Shown: positions 1 through 8,902 of the stretch, one piece after another
Layout: each line of letters opens with the position of its first letter
Position numbering within the stretch: position 1 is the stretch's first letter
Source: Herbiconiux solani NBRC 106740
GTDB lineage: Bacteria; Actinomycetota; Actinomycetes; Actinomycetales; Microbacteriaceae
DNA: 64,000 bases
Direction of reading: 5' to 3'
NCBI RefSeq assembly: GCF_001571005.1
Contig: NZ_BCST01000005.1
Location: 248,001-312,000, forward strand
Position numbers and translations under genes: made by a program
Notes under the pieces: generated by a model
Database searches by the model: none
Told to the model about the DNA's origin: nothing
Seen by the model: the letters and a program-made list of their open reading frames with translations, nothing else

Positions 1-93
1 GGGAAGCGCTGTGATCCCGGCGGTGCCGAGCACGGCCCCCGGAATCAGCAGTGCGGCTACCAGTCGGCGTCGAGGCCGTCTGGAATCTGCCAT
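1..93 (-). CDS. Exported protein, N-terminal fragment only
   Basis: Only the first 31 codons are inside the window. They read as an Arg-rich n-region (ADSRRPRRRL) followed by a hydrophobic core (VAALLIPGAVLG), a Sec-type signal peptide or membrane anchor. The ATG at 93-91 has a good AAGGAG ribosome site about 7 nt upstream. The gene lies downstream of the acyl-CoA dehydrogenase on the same strand but is separated by 165 bp, so it may have its own promoter. Function cannot be judged from the fragment. Confidence 0.6.
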   Translation of the reverse strand, partial: MADSRRPRRRLVAALLIPGAVLGTAGITALP

Positions 94-258
94 GAGCAAT
101 CTCCTTCGTTTGCATTCGGGCGCGTCGTAGCGCTCGCAATCGTGAGTCTTGTCAACAGCGGTCGACATTGCAAATCGACACCTGATTGGGGGTGGGTCGG
201 GTGCGTTTATCGCGTCAAGGGGTCCCGGGAACGGCTCGTCGGGGGCATGATCAGCGAG

Positions 259-1482
259 TCAGCTGAAGGCGGGCTCCCCGGTGAGGGCGCGACCGAGGAT
301 GAGGGTGTGGATCTCGTCGGTGCCCTCGTAGGTGCGGACGGCCTCGAGGTTGGCGGCGTGGCGCATGACCGGGAACTCGCTCGTCACGCCGTCACCACCA
401 AGGATCGAGCGCGCGGCCGAGGCGATGGCGATCGCCTCGCGCACGTTGTTGAGCTTGCCGACGCTGATCTGCGCGGGGTCGAGGGCACCGCGATCCTTCA
501 GCCGCCCGAGGTGCAGGGCGAGCAGGCAGCCCTTCTCGTACTCCAGCAGCATGTCGGCGAGCTTGTCCTGGATGAGCTGGAACCGCCCGATCGGCCCGCC
601 GAACACCGAGCGGGTGCGGGCGCGCTCGAGCGCGGCTCCGAAGCAACTGCGAGCCGCCCCCATCACACCCCAGACGATGCCGTACCGCGCCTCGTTCAGG
701 CACGAGAACGGCCCGCGGAGGCCGATCGCGCCGGGCAGCCGCGACGACTCGGGCACCCGCACCCCGTCGAGCACGATGTCGCACTGGATCGAAGCCCGCA
801 TCGCGAGCTTGCCGTCGATCGGCGTGGCCGTGAAGCCCGCGGTGTCGGTCGGCACGAGGAACCCGCGGACGCCCTCCTCGGTCTGCGCCCAGACCACCGC
901 GACCCCGGCGATGCTGGCCAGACCGATCCACCGCTTGCTGCCGGAGATCACCCAGTCGTCGCCGTCGCGCACCGCCCGGGTGTCCATCGCCGCCGGGTCG
1001 CTGCCGCCGGTGGGCTCGGTGAGGGCGAAGCATCCGACGACCTCGCCGGTCGCCATCCGGGGCAGCCACTGGGTCTTCTGCTCCTCCGAGCCGAACTTCG
1101 CGATCGCGCTCATCGCGAGCGAGCCCTGCACCGAGACGAAGGTGCGCCAGCCGCTGTCGGCCGCCTCGAGTTCGAGACACGCCAGCCCGTAGCTGACCGC
1201 GCTCGCGCCCGCGCATCCGTAGCCCGAGATGTGCATGCCGAGGAACCCGGCCGCCCCGAGCTCGCGGATGAACTCGGTGCGGAAGTGCTTGTTCTCGAAG
1301 TCGTCCTCGATGGTGGGCAGGATGCGCTGCTGCGCGAAACGGCGGGCGCGCAGCTGCCAGTCGCGCTCCTCGGGCGAGAGCAGGGCGTCGAAGTCGAACA
1401 CGGCCTCGAGGGCGTCGGCGCCTACGTAGCGGGCGTCGGATGCGGGGGCGTCGGATGCGGGGGCGGTCGGGTTCTCGGTCAT
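259..1482 (-). CDS. Acyl-CoA dehydrogenase, glutaryl-CoA dehydrogenase-like
   Basis: FAD-dependent acyl-CoA dehydrogenase, 407 aa, normal length for the family. The signature CFALTEPTGGSDP (151-163) and the C-terminal YEGTDEIHTLILGR are present; Glu386 matches the catalytic base of glutaryl-CoA dehydrogenases. GYGCAGASAVSYGL (88-100) and GWRTFVSVQGSL (111-122) closely resemble GcdH, and Arg113 aligns with the Arg that binds the substrate gamma-carboxylate in human GCDH. This suggests a dicarboxylyl-CoA substrate and possible oxidative decarboxylation (glutaryl-CoA to crotonyl-CoA). It is the last gene of the catabolic operon, 52 bp after a class III CoA-transferase, a pairing known from glutarate use. 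A general short-chain acyl-CoA dehydrogenase remains possible. Confidence 0.85.
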   Translation of the reverse strand: MTENPTAPASDAPASDARYVGADALEAVFDFDALLSPEERDWQLRARRFAQQRILPTIEDDFENKHFRTEFIRELGAAGFLGMHISGYGCAGASAVSYGLACLELEAADSGWRTFVSVQGSLAMSAIAKFGSEEQKTQWLPRMATGEVVGCFALTEPTGGSDPAAMDTRAVRDGDDWVISGSKRWIGLASIAGVAVVWAQTEEGVRGFLVPTDTAGFTATPIDGKLAMRASIQCDIVLDGVRVPESSRLPGAIGLRGPFSCLNEARYGIVWGVMGAARSCFGAALERARTRSVFGGPIGRFQLIQDKLADMLLEYEKGCLLALHLGRLKDRGALDPAQISVGKLNNVREAIAIASAARSILGGDGVTSEFPVMRHAANLEAVRTYEGTDEIHTLILGRALTGEPAFS

Positions 1483-1534
1483 CGTGTTCTTCCTGTCGGA
1501 GGTCGGGGTGAAGTGGCGGCGCGCAACAGGGCGC

Positions 1535-2644
1535 TCACAGCGGGCTCGACCCGAGCCCCGGCGGCCCGGAGCGATAGGTGGCCGGCGTCGCGCTCAGGCG
1601 GATGGGGTTGGCCGACTGCGCCGAGCCGTCGACCTCCACCACCGGCGCGAGCCCGAGGCGCTCGGCGAACGCGAAGGCCTGCGCGAGGTCGTTGATGGGT
1701 CCGGCGGGTACGTCGTGCGCCACCATCCGCTCGAACCAGTCGGTGGCGGATGCGGTGGCGAGCCGCGCGGTGATGATCGTGTTCAGCTCGTCCCGGTGGG
1801 CCACCCGGGCGGTGTTCGTGGCGAACCGGGGGTCGCCGGCGGCCGAGGGTTCGCCGATCGCCTCGGCGAAGGCGCGGAACTGCCGATCGGTGCCGACCGC
1901 CACCACGAGCGGTCGATCGGCGGTGGCGAACACCTCGTAGGGGGCGATGCTCGGGTGGGCGTTGCCGATGATCCCCGGCACCACGCCCGCGCCGAGGTAC
2001 CCCGAGGCCTGGTTCACGAGCGCCGAGAGCAGGCTCGACAGCAGGTCGACCTCCACCCGCTGGCCGGCGCCGGTCCGCTCGCGGGCGAACAGGGCGGTGA
2101 GGATGCCGGTGGTCGCGTGCAACCCGGTGATCACGTCGACCACGGCGACGCCGGTCTTCGTCGGCTCGCCCGGGCGCGGACCGGTGATGCTCATCAGCCC
2201 GCCGACCGCCTGCACGAGCAGGTCGAATCCCGGCAGCGCGGCGCCCCCGGCCGACCCGAACCCGGTGATCGAGCAGTAGACCAGCCCGGGATTGCCCTCC
2301 CGAAGCGTCTCGTACCCGAGGCCGAGGCGATCCATGGTGCCGGCGCGGAAGTTCTCGACCACCACGTCGGCGTCCTCGACGAGCGAGCGGATGCGCGCAA
2401 GATCCGCCTCGTCGGTCAGATCGGCGACCACCGAGCGCTTGTTGCGGTTCACCGAGCCGAAGTAGGTGGAGCTGCCCCGCGCATCCACCGGCGGCGCCCA
2501 GGCGCGGGTCTCGTCACCGGTTCCCGGCCGCTCGATCTTCGTCACCGAGGCGCCGAAATCCGCCAGCATCATCGTGGCGTAGGGGCCGGCGAGCACGCGC
2601 GAGAAGTCGACGATCGACACCCCCTCCAGCGCCGCGCCGCTCAT
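1535..2644 (-). CDS. Class III (CaiB/BaiF) CoA-transferase
   Basis: Family III CoA-transferase, 369 aa, moving CoA between acyl-CoA and a free acid through an Asp-linked mixed anhydride. The N-terminus has the hallmark VLAGPYATMMLADFGA (17-32) and the NKRSVVADL motif (68-76). Asp141 in PGFDLLVQA aligns with the catalytic Asp of this fold. The start is the ATG at 2644, overlapping the TGA of the upstream aldehyde dehydrogenase (ATGA), so the two are probably translationally coupled. Position suggests it activates the acid made by one of the two aldehyde dehydrogenases and feeds the downstream acyl-CoA dehydrogenase. The true donor and acceptor are unknown. Confidence 0.88.
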   Translation of the reverse strand: MSGAALEGVSIVDFSRVLAGPYATMMLADFGASVTKIERPGTGDETRAWAPPVDARGSSTYFGSVNRNKRSVVADLTDEADLARIRSLVEDADVVVENFRAGTMDRLGLGYETLREGNPGLVYCSITGFGSAGGAALPGFDLLVQAVGGLMSITGPRPGEPTKTGVAVVDVITGLHATTGILTALFARERTGAGQRVEVDLLSSLLSALVNQASGYLGAGVVPGIIGNAHPSIAPYEVFATADRPLVVAVGTDRQFRAFAEAIGEPSAAGDPRFATNTARVAHRDELNTIITARLATASATDWFERMVAHDVPAGPINDLAQAFAFAERLGLAPVVEVDGSAQSANPIRLSATPATYRSGPPGLGSSPL

Positions 2645-4095
2645 GAACCGCCCCGGAGGTAAACGGTGGTGCTGCGGGTGTAGAAGTCGCGGGCGGCCGC
2701 GCCCTGCTCCTGCGGGCCGAGTCCGCTGCCCTTGGCTCCTCCGAAGGGCACGTGCGGGTCGGCGCCCGCGGTCTCGGAGTTGACGTGCAGCATCCCCACC
2801 TCGATCCGCTCGATCGCGGAGAGCGCGGTGACCAGGCTGTCGGTGAACACGGCGCCCGAGAGCCCGAACTCGCCCTCGTTCGCCAGCCGGAAGGCCTCCT
2901 CGACGCTGCCTGCCCGGCGCACCGCGAGCACGGGGCCGAAGAGCTCCTCGTTCCAGAGCGACGTGTCGACGCCCGTGCAGTCGATCACCTCCGGTCGCAC
3001 GAAGTGGCCGCGCTGCAGCCCGGCATCCAGCTCGAGGGCGCCCGAGGTGAGACGGGTGGCGCCGCCGGCCACGGCCTCGGCCACGCCGGCGTCGATCCGG
3101 GTGCGGGCGGCGGCGGAGACGACGGGCCCGAGGTCGATGCCCGGTGCGAGCGGGTCGCCGACGGCGAGCCCGTTGGCCCGGGCCGCGATCCGCGCCAGGA
3201 ACTCGTCGGCGATCTCGTCCGCGACGATCAGCCGCGAGGTCGCCGTGCACTTCTGGCCGCTCGAGGCGAACGCCCCGGCACCGACCTGTGCGACGGCGAG
3301 TTCGAGGTCGGCGTCGGCGAGCACGATCGCGGCGTTCTTGCCGCCGAGCTCGGCCTGCACCGGGATGCCGCGGGCCGCGCCCGCCGCCGCGATCGACCGC
3401 CCGACCGGTGTAGAGCCCGTGAAGCTGATGGCGTCGATCCCGGAGTGCGCCACGAGGGCCCGGCCGAGGGCGGAGTCGCCGATCACGAGGTTGAGGACAC
3501 CGGCCGGGAGGCCGGCGTCTTCGAGGGCCTCGGCCAGGCGCATGGCGAGCAGGGGTACCGGGTCGGCCGGCTTCCACACCACCGCGTTGCCGTAGACCAG
3601 CGCGGGCGCGATCTTCCAGGCCGGGATGGCGATGGGGAAGTTGAACGGCGTGATCAGGCCGACCGTGCCGAGCGGATGCCGGGTGACCAGGATGCGCTCC
3701 CCCGGTCGCGGCGACTCGAACAGCGAGCCCGCCTCGCGGTCGCCGGCGCGCCCGGCGTAGTCGAGGATCTGCGCGGCCCGGCGCACCTCGCCGATCCCCT
3801 CGGCCAGGGTCTTGCCCTCTTCGCGGGCGAGTTCGGCGCCGCGCTTCTCCGCCGCATCCCGGAGCAGCGAACCCGCCCGCTGCAGGATCGCGCCGCGTTC
3901 GTGCATCGGCGTCGCGGCCCAGGCCGGCTGGGCCCCGCGGGCCGCGGTGACGGCCCGGTCGAGGTCTGCGGCGGTGGCCCCGTCCCCCGCTGCCACGAGC
4001 ACGTCCGGGTGCGCGGGGTCCGCGCTCTGCACGAGGCCTCCCCCGCCGGGGGCCCATCGACCCGCGATGTACTGCTCGAGCTCGATGGTCGTCAT
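2641..4095 (-). CDS. NAD(P)-dependent aldehyde dehydrogenase
   Basis: Aldehyde dehydrogenase superfamily, 484 aa, full length. Catalytic residues are visible: Asn152 (PFNFP), general base Glu249 (AELGGKN) and nucleophile Cys283 in SSGQKCTATSR. The GQKCTATSR form and GSTPVGR NAD-loop are typical of the alpha-ketoglutarate-semialdehyde / succinate-semialdehyde-like branch, so a semialdehyde carrying a second carboxylate is plausible. It ends in an ATGA overlap with the CoA-transferase and starts 76 bp after a second, unrelated aldehyde dehydrogenase of the same operon. Substrate is unassigned. Confidence 0.88.
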   Translation of the reverse strand: MTTIELEQYIAGRWAPGGGGLVQSADPAHPDVLVAAGDGATAADLDRAVTAARGAQPAWAATPMHERGAILQRAGSLLRDAAEKRGAELAREEGKTLAEGIGEVRRAAQILDYAGRAGDREAGSLFESPRPGERILVTRHPLGTVGLITPFNFPIAIPAWKIAPALVYGNAVVWKPADPVPLLAMRLAEALEDAGLPAGVLNLVIGDSALGRALVAHSGIDAISFTGSTPVGRSIAAAGAARGIPVQAELGGKNAAIVLADADLELAVAQVGAGAFASSGQKCTATSRLIVADEIADEFLARIAARANGLAVGDPLAPGIDLGPVVSAAARTRIDAGVAEAVAGGATRLTSGALELDAGLQRGHFVRPEVIDCTGVDTSLWNEELFGPVLAVRRAGSVEEAFRLANEGEFGLSGAVFTDSLVTALSAIERIEVGMLHVNSETAGADPHVPFGGAKGSGLGPQEQGAAARDFYTRSTTVYLRGGS

Positions 4096-4171
4096 CGTCC
4101 ACTCCCTTGGTTCTGAATCGTAGCCGCGCCCTCAGGTGGCGGCTCAGTAGGGCCGGCCCTGTAGCGGCGGC

Positions 4172-5623
4172 TCAGTAACGCCGGCGCAAGCGGATGTGCC
4201 GTTGCTGCATGAACCCGCGCAGGCCCTCCGGCCCGAGTTCGCGCCCGAAGCCCGACATCTTCCAGCCGCCGAACGGCGCCTGCAGCTCGGTGATGTCGTT
4301 CACGTTCACGCCGACGCCGCCCGCCTCGATCCGCTCGGCCACGGCCCAGGCCCGGTCGAGGTCACCGCCGAAGACGTAGGCCGCGAGTCCGGCCTGCGAG
4401 TCGTTCGCGATCGCCGCGATCTCGTCGACCCCGGCGTCCGCGCGATAGCGGTGCACGGCGACGACCGGGCCGAAGGTCTCCTCCGTCATCGACGCGGCGC
4501 CGAGCGGCACGCCGTCGAGCACGGTGGGCTCGAAGAACGTGCCCGCGTCGTAGTCACCGCCGGTCAGCCGGCCGCCTCCCGAGGCCACCCGGGCCCCGCG
4601 CGACACCGCGTCGGCGATGTGCCGCTCGGCGGTCTCGATCACCGCGCGGGTCGTGGTCGGGCCTCCGGTCACGCCGGTCTCCACGCCGTGCCCGATCCGG
4701 ATCGCCGCTGCCTCGGCCGCGACGGCCTCGACGAACTCCGTCGCCACCGAGTCGGCGACCAGGATGCGGTTGACCGCGATGCAGATCTGTCCCGCGTTCG
4801 AGAACGAGCGCCGGGCCGCTGCCGACGCCGCCTCGGCGATGTCGGCATCCGGAAGCACCACGAAGGGGCTCTGGCCGCCGAGCTCGAGCGAGACGCGCTT
4901 CATCGTGCCGGCGGCCGAGCGCATGATGGCCTGGCCGGTGCGGGTCGAGGCGGTCGCCGTGATCATGCCGATGCCCGGATGCTCCGACAATCGCTCCCCC
5001 GCCTCGATGCCGCCCGGGAGGTCGGCGAGCACGCCCGCCGGAACCCCGGCGTCGTGCAGGCACTGCACGACGAGCGCCACGGCGAGCGGCGACTCCAGGG
5101 GCGGTTTGACGATGATCGCGTTCCCGGCGGCGAGCGCCGGGGCGACCTTCCAGGCGTAGAGGTCGACCGGGTAGTTCCACGGCACCACCGCGCCCACGAC
5201 CCCGATCGGCAGCCACTCCACGAGCGAGCGGATGTCGGCACGCTGCACGGCCCGGATGCTGCCGGTGACCCGCATCCCCTCTTCGGCGTAGTAGTGGAAC
5301 ACCTCGGCGGCGAAGGCGGTCTCCTTGACGCTGTCGGGAACGGGCTTGCCCTGTTCGCGCGTGAGCAGGAGGGCGATGTCGTCGATGCGTTCGGTGATCA
5401 GGTCGGCGGCGCGGTGCAGGATGCGGGCGCGGTCGGCCGAGGGCAGGGCCGCCCAGGCCGGCTGCGCGGCGCGCGCCGCTGCCACCGCGTCGTCGACGTC
5501 GGCGGCGAGGGCGAGGGCCGAGCGGCCCACCGGCTCGCCGGTGGCGGGGTCGCGCACGTCGATCGTGCCGGCCTCCTGCGCTCGGCGCCAGGTGCCGCCG
5601 AGGTACAGCTCGCGGTCGCTCAT
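4172..5623 (-). CDS. Aldehyde dehydrogenase, second paralogue
   Basis: Aldehyde dehydrogenase, 483 aa, with Asn150 (PWNYP), Glu247 (LELGGQ) and Cys281 (NAGQICIAV). The start ATG at 5623 overlaps the SIS gene stop (ATGA). One oddity: the cofactor loop normally reading FTGSTxxG here reads ATASTRTG (223-230), replacing the conserved glycine, so cofactor handling may differ from standard enzymes. It is clearly diverged from the downstream aldehyde dehydrogenase and unlikely to be a recent duplicate, so two successive oxidations or two substrates are suggested. A 12-bp copy of its 3' end lies 28 bp downstream (4138-4149). Confidence 0.87.
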   Translation of the reverse strand: MSDRELYLGGTWRRAQEAGTIDVRDPATGEPVGRSALALAADVDDAVAAARAAQPAWAALPSADRARILHRAADLITERIDDIALLLTREQGKPVPDSVKETAFAAEVFHYYAEEGMRVTGSIRAVQRADIRSLVEWLPIGVVGAVVPWNYPVDLYAWKVAPALAAGNAIIVKPPLESPLAVALVVQCLHDAGVPAGVLADLPGGIEAGERLSEHPGIGMITATASTRTGQAIMRSAAGTMKRVSLELGGQSPFVVLPDADIAEAASAAARRSFSNAGQICIAVNRILVADSVATEFVEAVAAEAAAIRIGHGVETGVTGGPTTTRAVIETAERHIADAVSRGARVASGGGRLTGGDYDAGTFFEPTVLDGVPLGAASMTEETFGPVVAVHRYRADAGVDEIAAIANDSQAGLAAYVFGGDLDRAWAVAERIEAGGVGVNVNDITELQAPFGGWKMSGFGRELGPEGLRGFMQQRHIRLRRRY

Positions 5624-6408
5624 TTCACCACCGGTGCCGAGAACTCGCGCGAACGCAACCGGCGCCAGAGCTCGGCGTAGTTGCGATCGTTCTGCTGGTG
5701 CGCTTCGGTCGTGCGGTTGGAGTTGGTGTTCACCATGATCATCGGCTTCACTCCGCGTGCCACGAGGTCGGCCGAGGTCGAGGCGTTGATCGCGTGCGAG
5801 ACCGCCACGGCGACCGAGGTCGAGGTGGGGCCGACCGGGTACTCGAGTCCGTCGATGAACTGCGAGGCATCCTCGAGCGGGATGCCCGTGTCGATCGTGA
5901 CGTCGGCGATCTCGAACAGGCGCTTGCCGCTGGAGTGCCGGCTCGCCACCTGCGAGGAATGCGGCACGCTCGTGACGCCGATCACCTTGAGGCCCCGCTC
6001 CTGGAACTCCACGGCCATGTCGAGGATGACGGGGTTGATGCCCGAGTGGCTGAACAGGATGAGCGCGTCGCCGTCCTTCAGCTGGTGCGAGCGCAGGATC
6101 GCCTTGCCGTAGCCCTCCTGGGTGTGCAGGAAGCGGTACTGCGCGGTTCCCTGGTCGCCCAGCACGTGGTGCATGAGGGCGATCGACGACTCGACGATCG
6201 GCCGGAAACCGGTGACCCCGCCGGTGCGGGGGAACGACTCGAGCGCGGCGAAACCGCCGTGGCCGGTGCCGAAGGTGAAGACGAGGCCGTCGCCGGCGAT
6301 CGTGTCGGCGCAGATGGCGCCGGCCGCGGCGATGTTCTCGGCCTGGGTGTCGCGCACCCAGGCCATCTTGGCGATCACGTCGTCGAGATAGGTCTGTGCG
6401 ATGGTCAT
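5620..6408 (-). CDS. SIS-domain phosphosugar-binding protein (COG4821/UPF0309-like)
   Basis: SIS-fold protein, 262 aa, resembling uncharacterised phosphosugar-binding proteins. FTFGTGHGGF near residue 45 and LFSHSGINPVILDMA near 118-132 are the typical nucleotide-fold/phosphosugar-binding loops. No membrane segment. It probably isomerises or binds a sugar phosphate released from the imported compound, for example ribose-1-phosphate from the nearby phosphorylase; that is inference from context. It begins 83 bp after the phosphorylase and overlaps the following aldehyde dehydrogenase start. Confidence 0.75.
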   Translation of the reverse strand: MTIAQTYLDDVIAKMAWVRDTQAENIAAAGAICADTIAGDGLVFTFGTGHGGFAALESFPRTGGVTGFRPIVESSIALMHHVLGDQGTAQYRFLHTQEGYGKAILRSHQLKDGDALILFSHSGINPVILDMAVEFQERGLKVIGVTSVPHSSQVASRHSSGKRLFEIADVTIDTGIPLEDASQFIDGLEYPVGPTSTSVAVAVSHAINASTSADLVARGVKPMIMVNTNSNRTTEAHQQNDRNYAELWRRLRSREFSAPVVK

Positions 6409-6491
6409 GGTGACTCCTTGCGTGGGCTTCGGATGTGTCGGGGTGGGTGCCGGTGGCAGTGCTGATGCCGGGGTCGGGCTGGATGCCGGGG

Positions 6492-7262
6492 TCAGGCCGG
6501 CGTGGCAGCGGGCTCGTCGGCGCGGGCGGAGGCGGCGAGCGCGGCGAAGCCGGCCCGCAGCAGGGCGCCCTCGGCGGCCACGCGCTCCTCGTGCGGCATC
6601 TTCTCGTTCGTGACGCCCGAGACGCTGGCGAGGCAGAGCGAGCCCGCGGCGACGCCGAGCGCCCGGGCGGCCACGAGCAGCGCGCTGGTCTCCATGTCGG
6701 CGGCCACCACTCCGGCCGCGGCGAGCGCCGCATACCGGTCCGCCACCGGTTCGGTGCCGTGACCGGTCTCGAACATCTCGGTGTAGAAACCGTCGAAGGT
6801 GGCGTAGATGCCCGAGCGCGTCGGCCGGCCCGAGTCGGCCGCTGCCTGTTCGAGGTGCCGGGTGAGAGCGAAGTCGGGCACCGCGGGGAAGGCCAGGGGA
6901 AGGTAGCTGGCCGAGGTCGACTCGCCGCGCACGGCGCCGTGCGCCACCACGAGCTCGCCGAGGGTGGTCTCGCCCACGGTCATCACGGTGCCCAGGCGCA
7001 CGAAGCGCTTCACGCCGAGGCCGGCGAGCTCGTGCAGGACGACGGTTGCGATCGGGGCGCCCATGCCGAAGGCGCTCACGGTGATGCGCTCGCCCTGGTG
7101 GTAGCCGGTCGCGGTGGTGAGACCGCGGTCCTCGTTCAGGATGACGGCGTCATCCAGCAGCTCGGCAGCCAGCAGCACGCGGCCCCGGTCGCCCACCAGC
7201 ACGGCCGACCGGCCGACGTCCTCCGGCCCGCAGCGCAGGTACCAGGCGTTGTTGCTCGACAT
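6492..7262 (-). CDS. Nucleoside phosphorylase (uridine-phosphorylase-like)
   Basis: PNP/UDP phosphorylase family member, 256 aa. The N-terminal phosphate-site motif VGDRGRVLLAAELLDD, the GMGAP loop (near 67) and the later ADMETSALL motif (base/ribose-binding Met-Glu) are characteristic. It would split a nucleoside with phosphate into base and (deoxy)ribose-1-phosphate in the cytosol. The ATG at 7262 has AAGGAG 7 nt upstream and overlaps the PfkB stop by one base (TGATG). Gene context (BMP-type nucleoside importer, PfkB kinase, SIS protein) agrees with nucleoside catabolism. Base specificity cannot be read from the sequence. Confidence 0.82.
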   Translation of the reverse strand: MSSNNAWYLRCGPEDVGRSAVLVGDRGRVLLAAELLDDAVILNEDRGLTTATGYHQGERITVSAFGMGAPIATVVLHELAGLGVKRFVRLGTVMTVGETTLGELVVAHGAVRGESTSASYLPLAFPAVPDFALTRHLEQAAADSGRPTRSGIYATFDGFYTEMFETGHGTEPVADRYAALAAAGVVAADMETSALLVAARALGVAAGSLCLASVSGVTNEKMPHEERVAAEGALLRAGFAALAASARADEPAATPA

Positions 7263-8281
7263 CAGTGTTTCTCCTTCAGGTGCGCCGGCCCTTCGGCCGG
7301 TTGAGAGGCGTCGGCCGGACGGCCGGGTGCTGTGGGGGCGGTTGCTGTGGGGTCGGCCACCGGTGGGCCGGTCGCTGTGCGGCGGCGGAGCAGTTCGCCC
7401 GCCGCGGTGGAGGCACCGGCGACCAGCCGGCCGACCTCCTCGTCGTCCAGGGACGCGAGTGCGGAATGCGGGCCGACGGCATCCGACAAGAACCCCACCA
7501 GGGCTCCCACGAACGTGTCCCCCGCCCCGGTCGTGTCCTCGGCCTCGACGGGTTCGACCGCGATGGAGCCGGGCCGGGCGGCGCCGTCGGGGCTCGCGAA
7601 CGACCAGGCCACGCCATCCGCCCCCCGCGTCTCGACGACGAGCGCTCCGGGGCGCACGAGTGATTCGGGTGGGCGGCGATCGAGGGTGACGTAGGGGCGC
7701 TCCCCGCGGCTGAAGCTCACGACGTCGGCGCGGGCCAGGATGCGGGCCACCATCTCGGGCGTGTACGCGTCGTCGTCGTGCTTGACGGCCCAGACCAGTC
7801 GTGCCGAGTCGGGCAGGGCGTCGAGGATCTGCTCGGTGATCCGCCTCGGGGCGACGGTCAGCAGCAGCCAGTCGCCCTCGGTGACGATCTCGCGCTGCTC
7901 GTCTGTCAGCGCATCCGGATGGCAGTCGCCCGGGTCGAAGAGGCAGATGGTGCCGCCGGAGCCGATCTCGATCATCGTCGCCGCCGGGCTGCGGGTGCCC
8001 GAGCGCGCCACTCCCCTGATGCCGGCGCAGCGTGCGACCGACTCGGCCCAGCGACGACCGGGCAGGTCGTCGGCGACCCAGCTGATCGCCTCCACGGCCG
8101 CCGGTGTCCCGGCGATCGCGCTCACGATGTGCGCGATGCCGCCGACCCCGGGCTCGGCCGAGACCAGGGCGCGCTCGAGGATGCTCGTGGCGTCGACCCC
8201 CCGGAACTCCGACACCGAGGTGCTCGAGTCCAGACTCGCGTACCCGACCACGGTGACCCGCACGGGCGCCGTCCCGGTCAC
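7262..8281 (-). CDS. PfkB-family carbohydrate/nucleoside kinase
   Basis: Ribokinase-fold kinase, 339 aa from the GTG at 8281, which overlaps the hydrolase stop (GTGA). The C-terminal PfkB signature DTTGAGDTFVGALVGFL contains the catalytic Asp and anion hole; an N-terminal VVGYASLD strand and GGIAHIVSAIA fit the substrate-binding half. It probably phosphorylates a sugar or nucleoside generated by its neighbours. The C-terminal tail of about 40 residues is Pro/Ala/Thr-rich and looks disordered. An open frame continues upstream of the GTG but has no PfkB-like content, so the coupled GTG is preferred. Confidence 0.82.
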   Translation of the reverse strand: MTGTAPVRVTVVGYASLDSSTSVSEFRGVDATSILERALVSAEPGVGGIAHIVSAIAGTPAAVEAISWVADDLPGRRWAESVARCAGIRGVARSGTRSPAATMIEIGSGGTICLFDPGDCHPDALTDEQREIVTEGDWLLLTVAPRRITEQILDALPDSARLVWAVKHDDDAYTPEMVARILARADVVSFSRGERPYVTLDRRPPESLVRPGALVVETRGADGVAWSFASPDGAARPGSIAVEPVEAEDTTGAGDTFVGALVGFLSDAVGPHSALASLDDEEVGRLVAGASTAAGELLRRRTATGPPVADPTATAPTAPGRPADASQPAEGPAHLKEKH

Positions 8282-8883
8282 AGGGTCGCCCGCGCTTCCT
8301 CGAAGCTCGGCACACGGCCGATGTAGCGCTCGATGTCCTCCAGGCTCGCCTCGGCGAGGTGCGGGCGGTTGGAGTTGGTGGTCTCGCGGGGCACCCACAC
8401 CTCGAAGCCGCCCGCGAAGGCATCCTGGGCCGACGCACGGATGCAGACGTTGGTCTTCACGCCCACCAGCACCACCCGGCGGATGCCCTGCTCGCGCAGG
8501 AGCAGGTCGAGGTCGGTGGCGTAGAAGGCCGAGAACCGGCGCTTGGGCACCTCGACCTCGCGGCCCGAGGCGATCGGCTCGAAGCCCGGCGCGTACGCGG
8601 CGTCGTCGGCGCCGATCTCGTGGTGCCGCGGGAGCTTCCGGAACTCGAAGTCCTCCAGGCCCGGGTAGTGCCGCTCCACCGCGTGCACCACCAGGGTGCC
8701 GTGGGCGCGGGCGGTCTCCAGCAGCTCCCGGATCGGGCCGAGCACCTCGGGGGCCGCCGGGTAGTAGTTGGGCTGGCCCTCCTCGAAGAAGGAGGCGATC
8801 ACGTCGACCAGCACGAGGGCGGTGGGCACGTCGTCGCCGTGCTCGGCGGGAACCAGGAGGCCGGGGGTCTCGTCGGCGGTCAT
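8278..8883 (-). CDS. Isochorismatase-like cysteine hydrolase
   Basis: Cysteine hydrolase, 201 aa, with the Asp-Lys-Cys triad visible: Asp27 (LVLVDVIASF), Lys114 (VPKRRFSAF) and Cys147 (KTNVCIRASAQDA). These enzymes cleave amides, ureido groups or isochorismate. The metal-binding DxH motif of nicotinamidase is absent, so a nicotinamidase role is not supported; an amide or carbamoyl compound is more likely. The ATG at 8883 is preferred because AGAGG lies at proper spacing; a second ATG six codons upstream (8901) is possible. It lies between the importer permease and the PfkB kinase in one operon. Confidence 0.82.
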   Translation of the reverse strand: MTADETPGLLVPAEHGDDVPTALVLVDVIASFFEEGQPNYYPAAPEVLGPIRELLETARAHGTLVVHAVERHYPGLEDFEFRKLPRHHEIGADDAAYAPGFEPIASGREVEVPKRRFSAFYATDLDLLLREQGIRRVVLVGVKTNVCIRASAQDAFAGGFEVWVPRETTNSNRPHLAEASLEDIERYIGRVPSFEEARATL

Positions 8884-8902
8884 GTCAGAACCTCTCGTCA
8901 TG

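Noticed and set aside
179-197. GTCGA-N9-TCGAC as an operator in the 94-258 gap
   Set aside because: Five-base arms are expected by chance in such GC-rich DNA, and no regulator is adjacent.
8278-8883. Isochorismatase-like hydrolase as nicotinamidase, giving a nicotinamide riboside pathway
   Set aside because: The metal-binding DxH motif of PncA is absent; only the general Asp-Lys-Cys triad is present.
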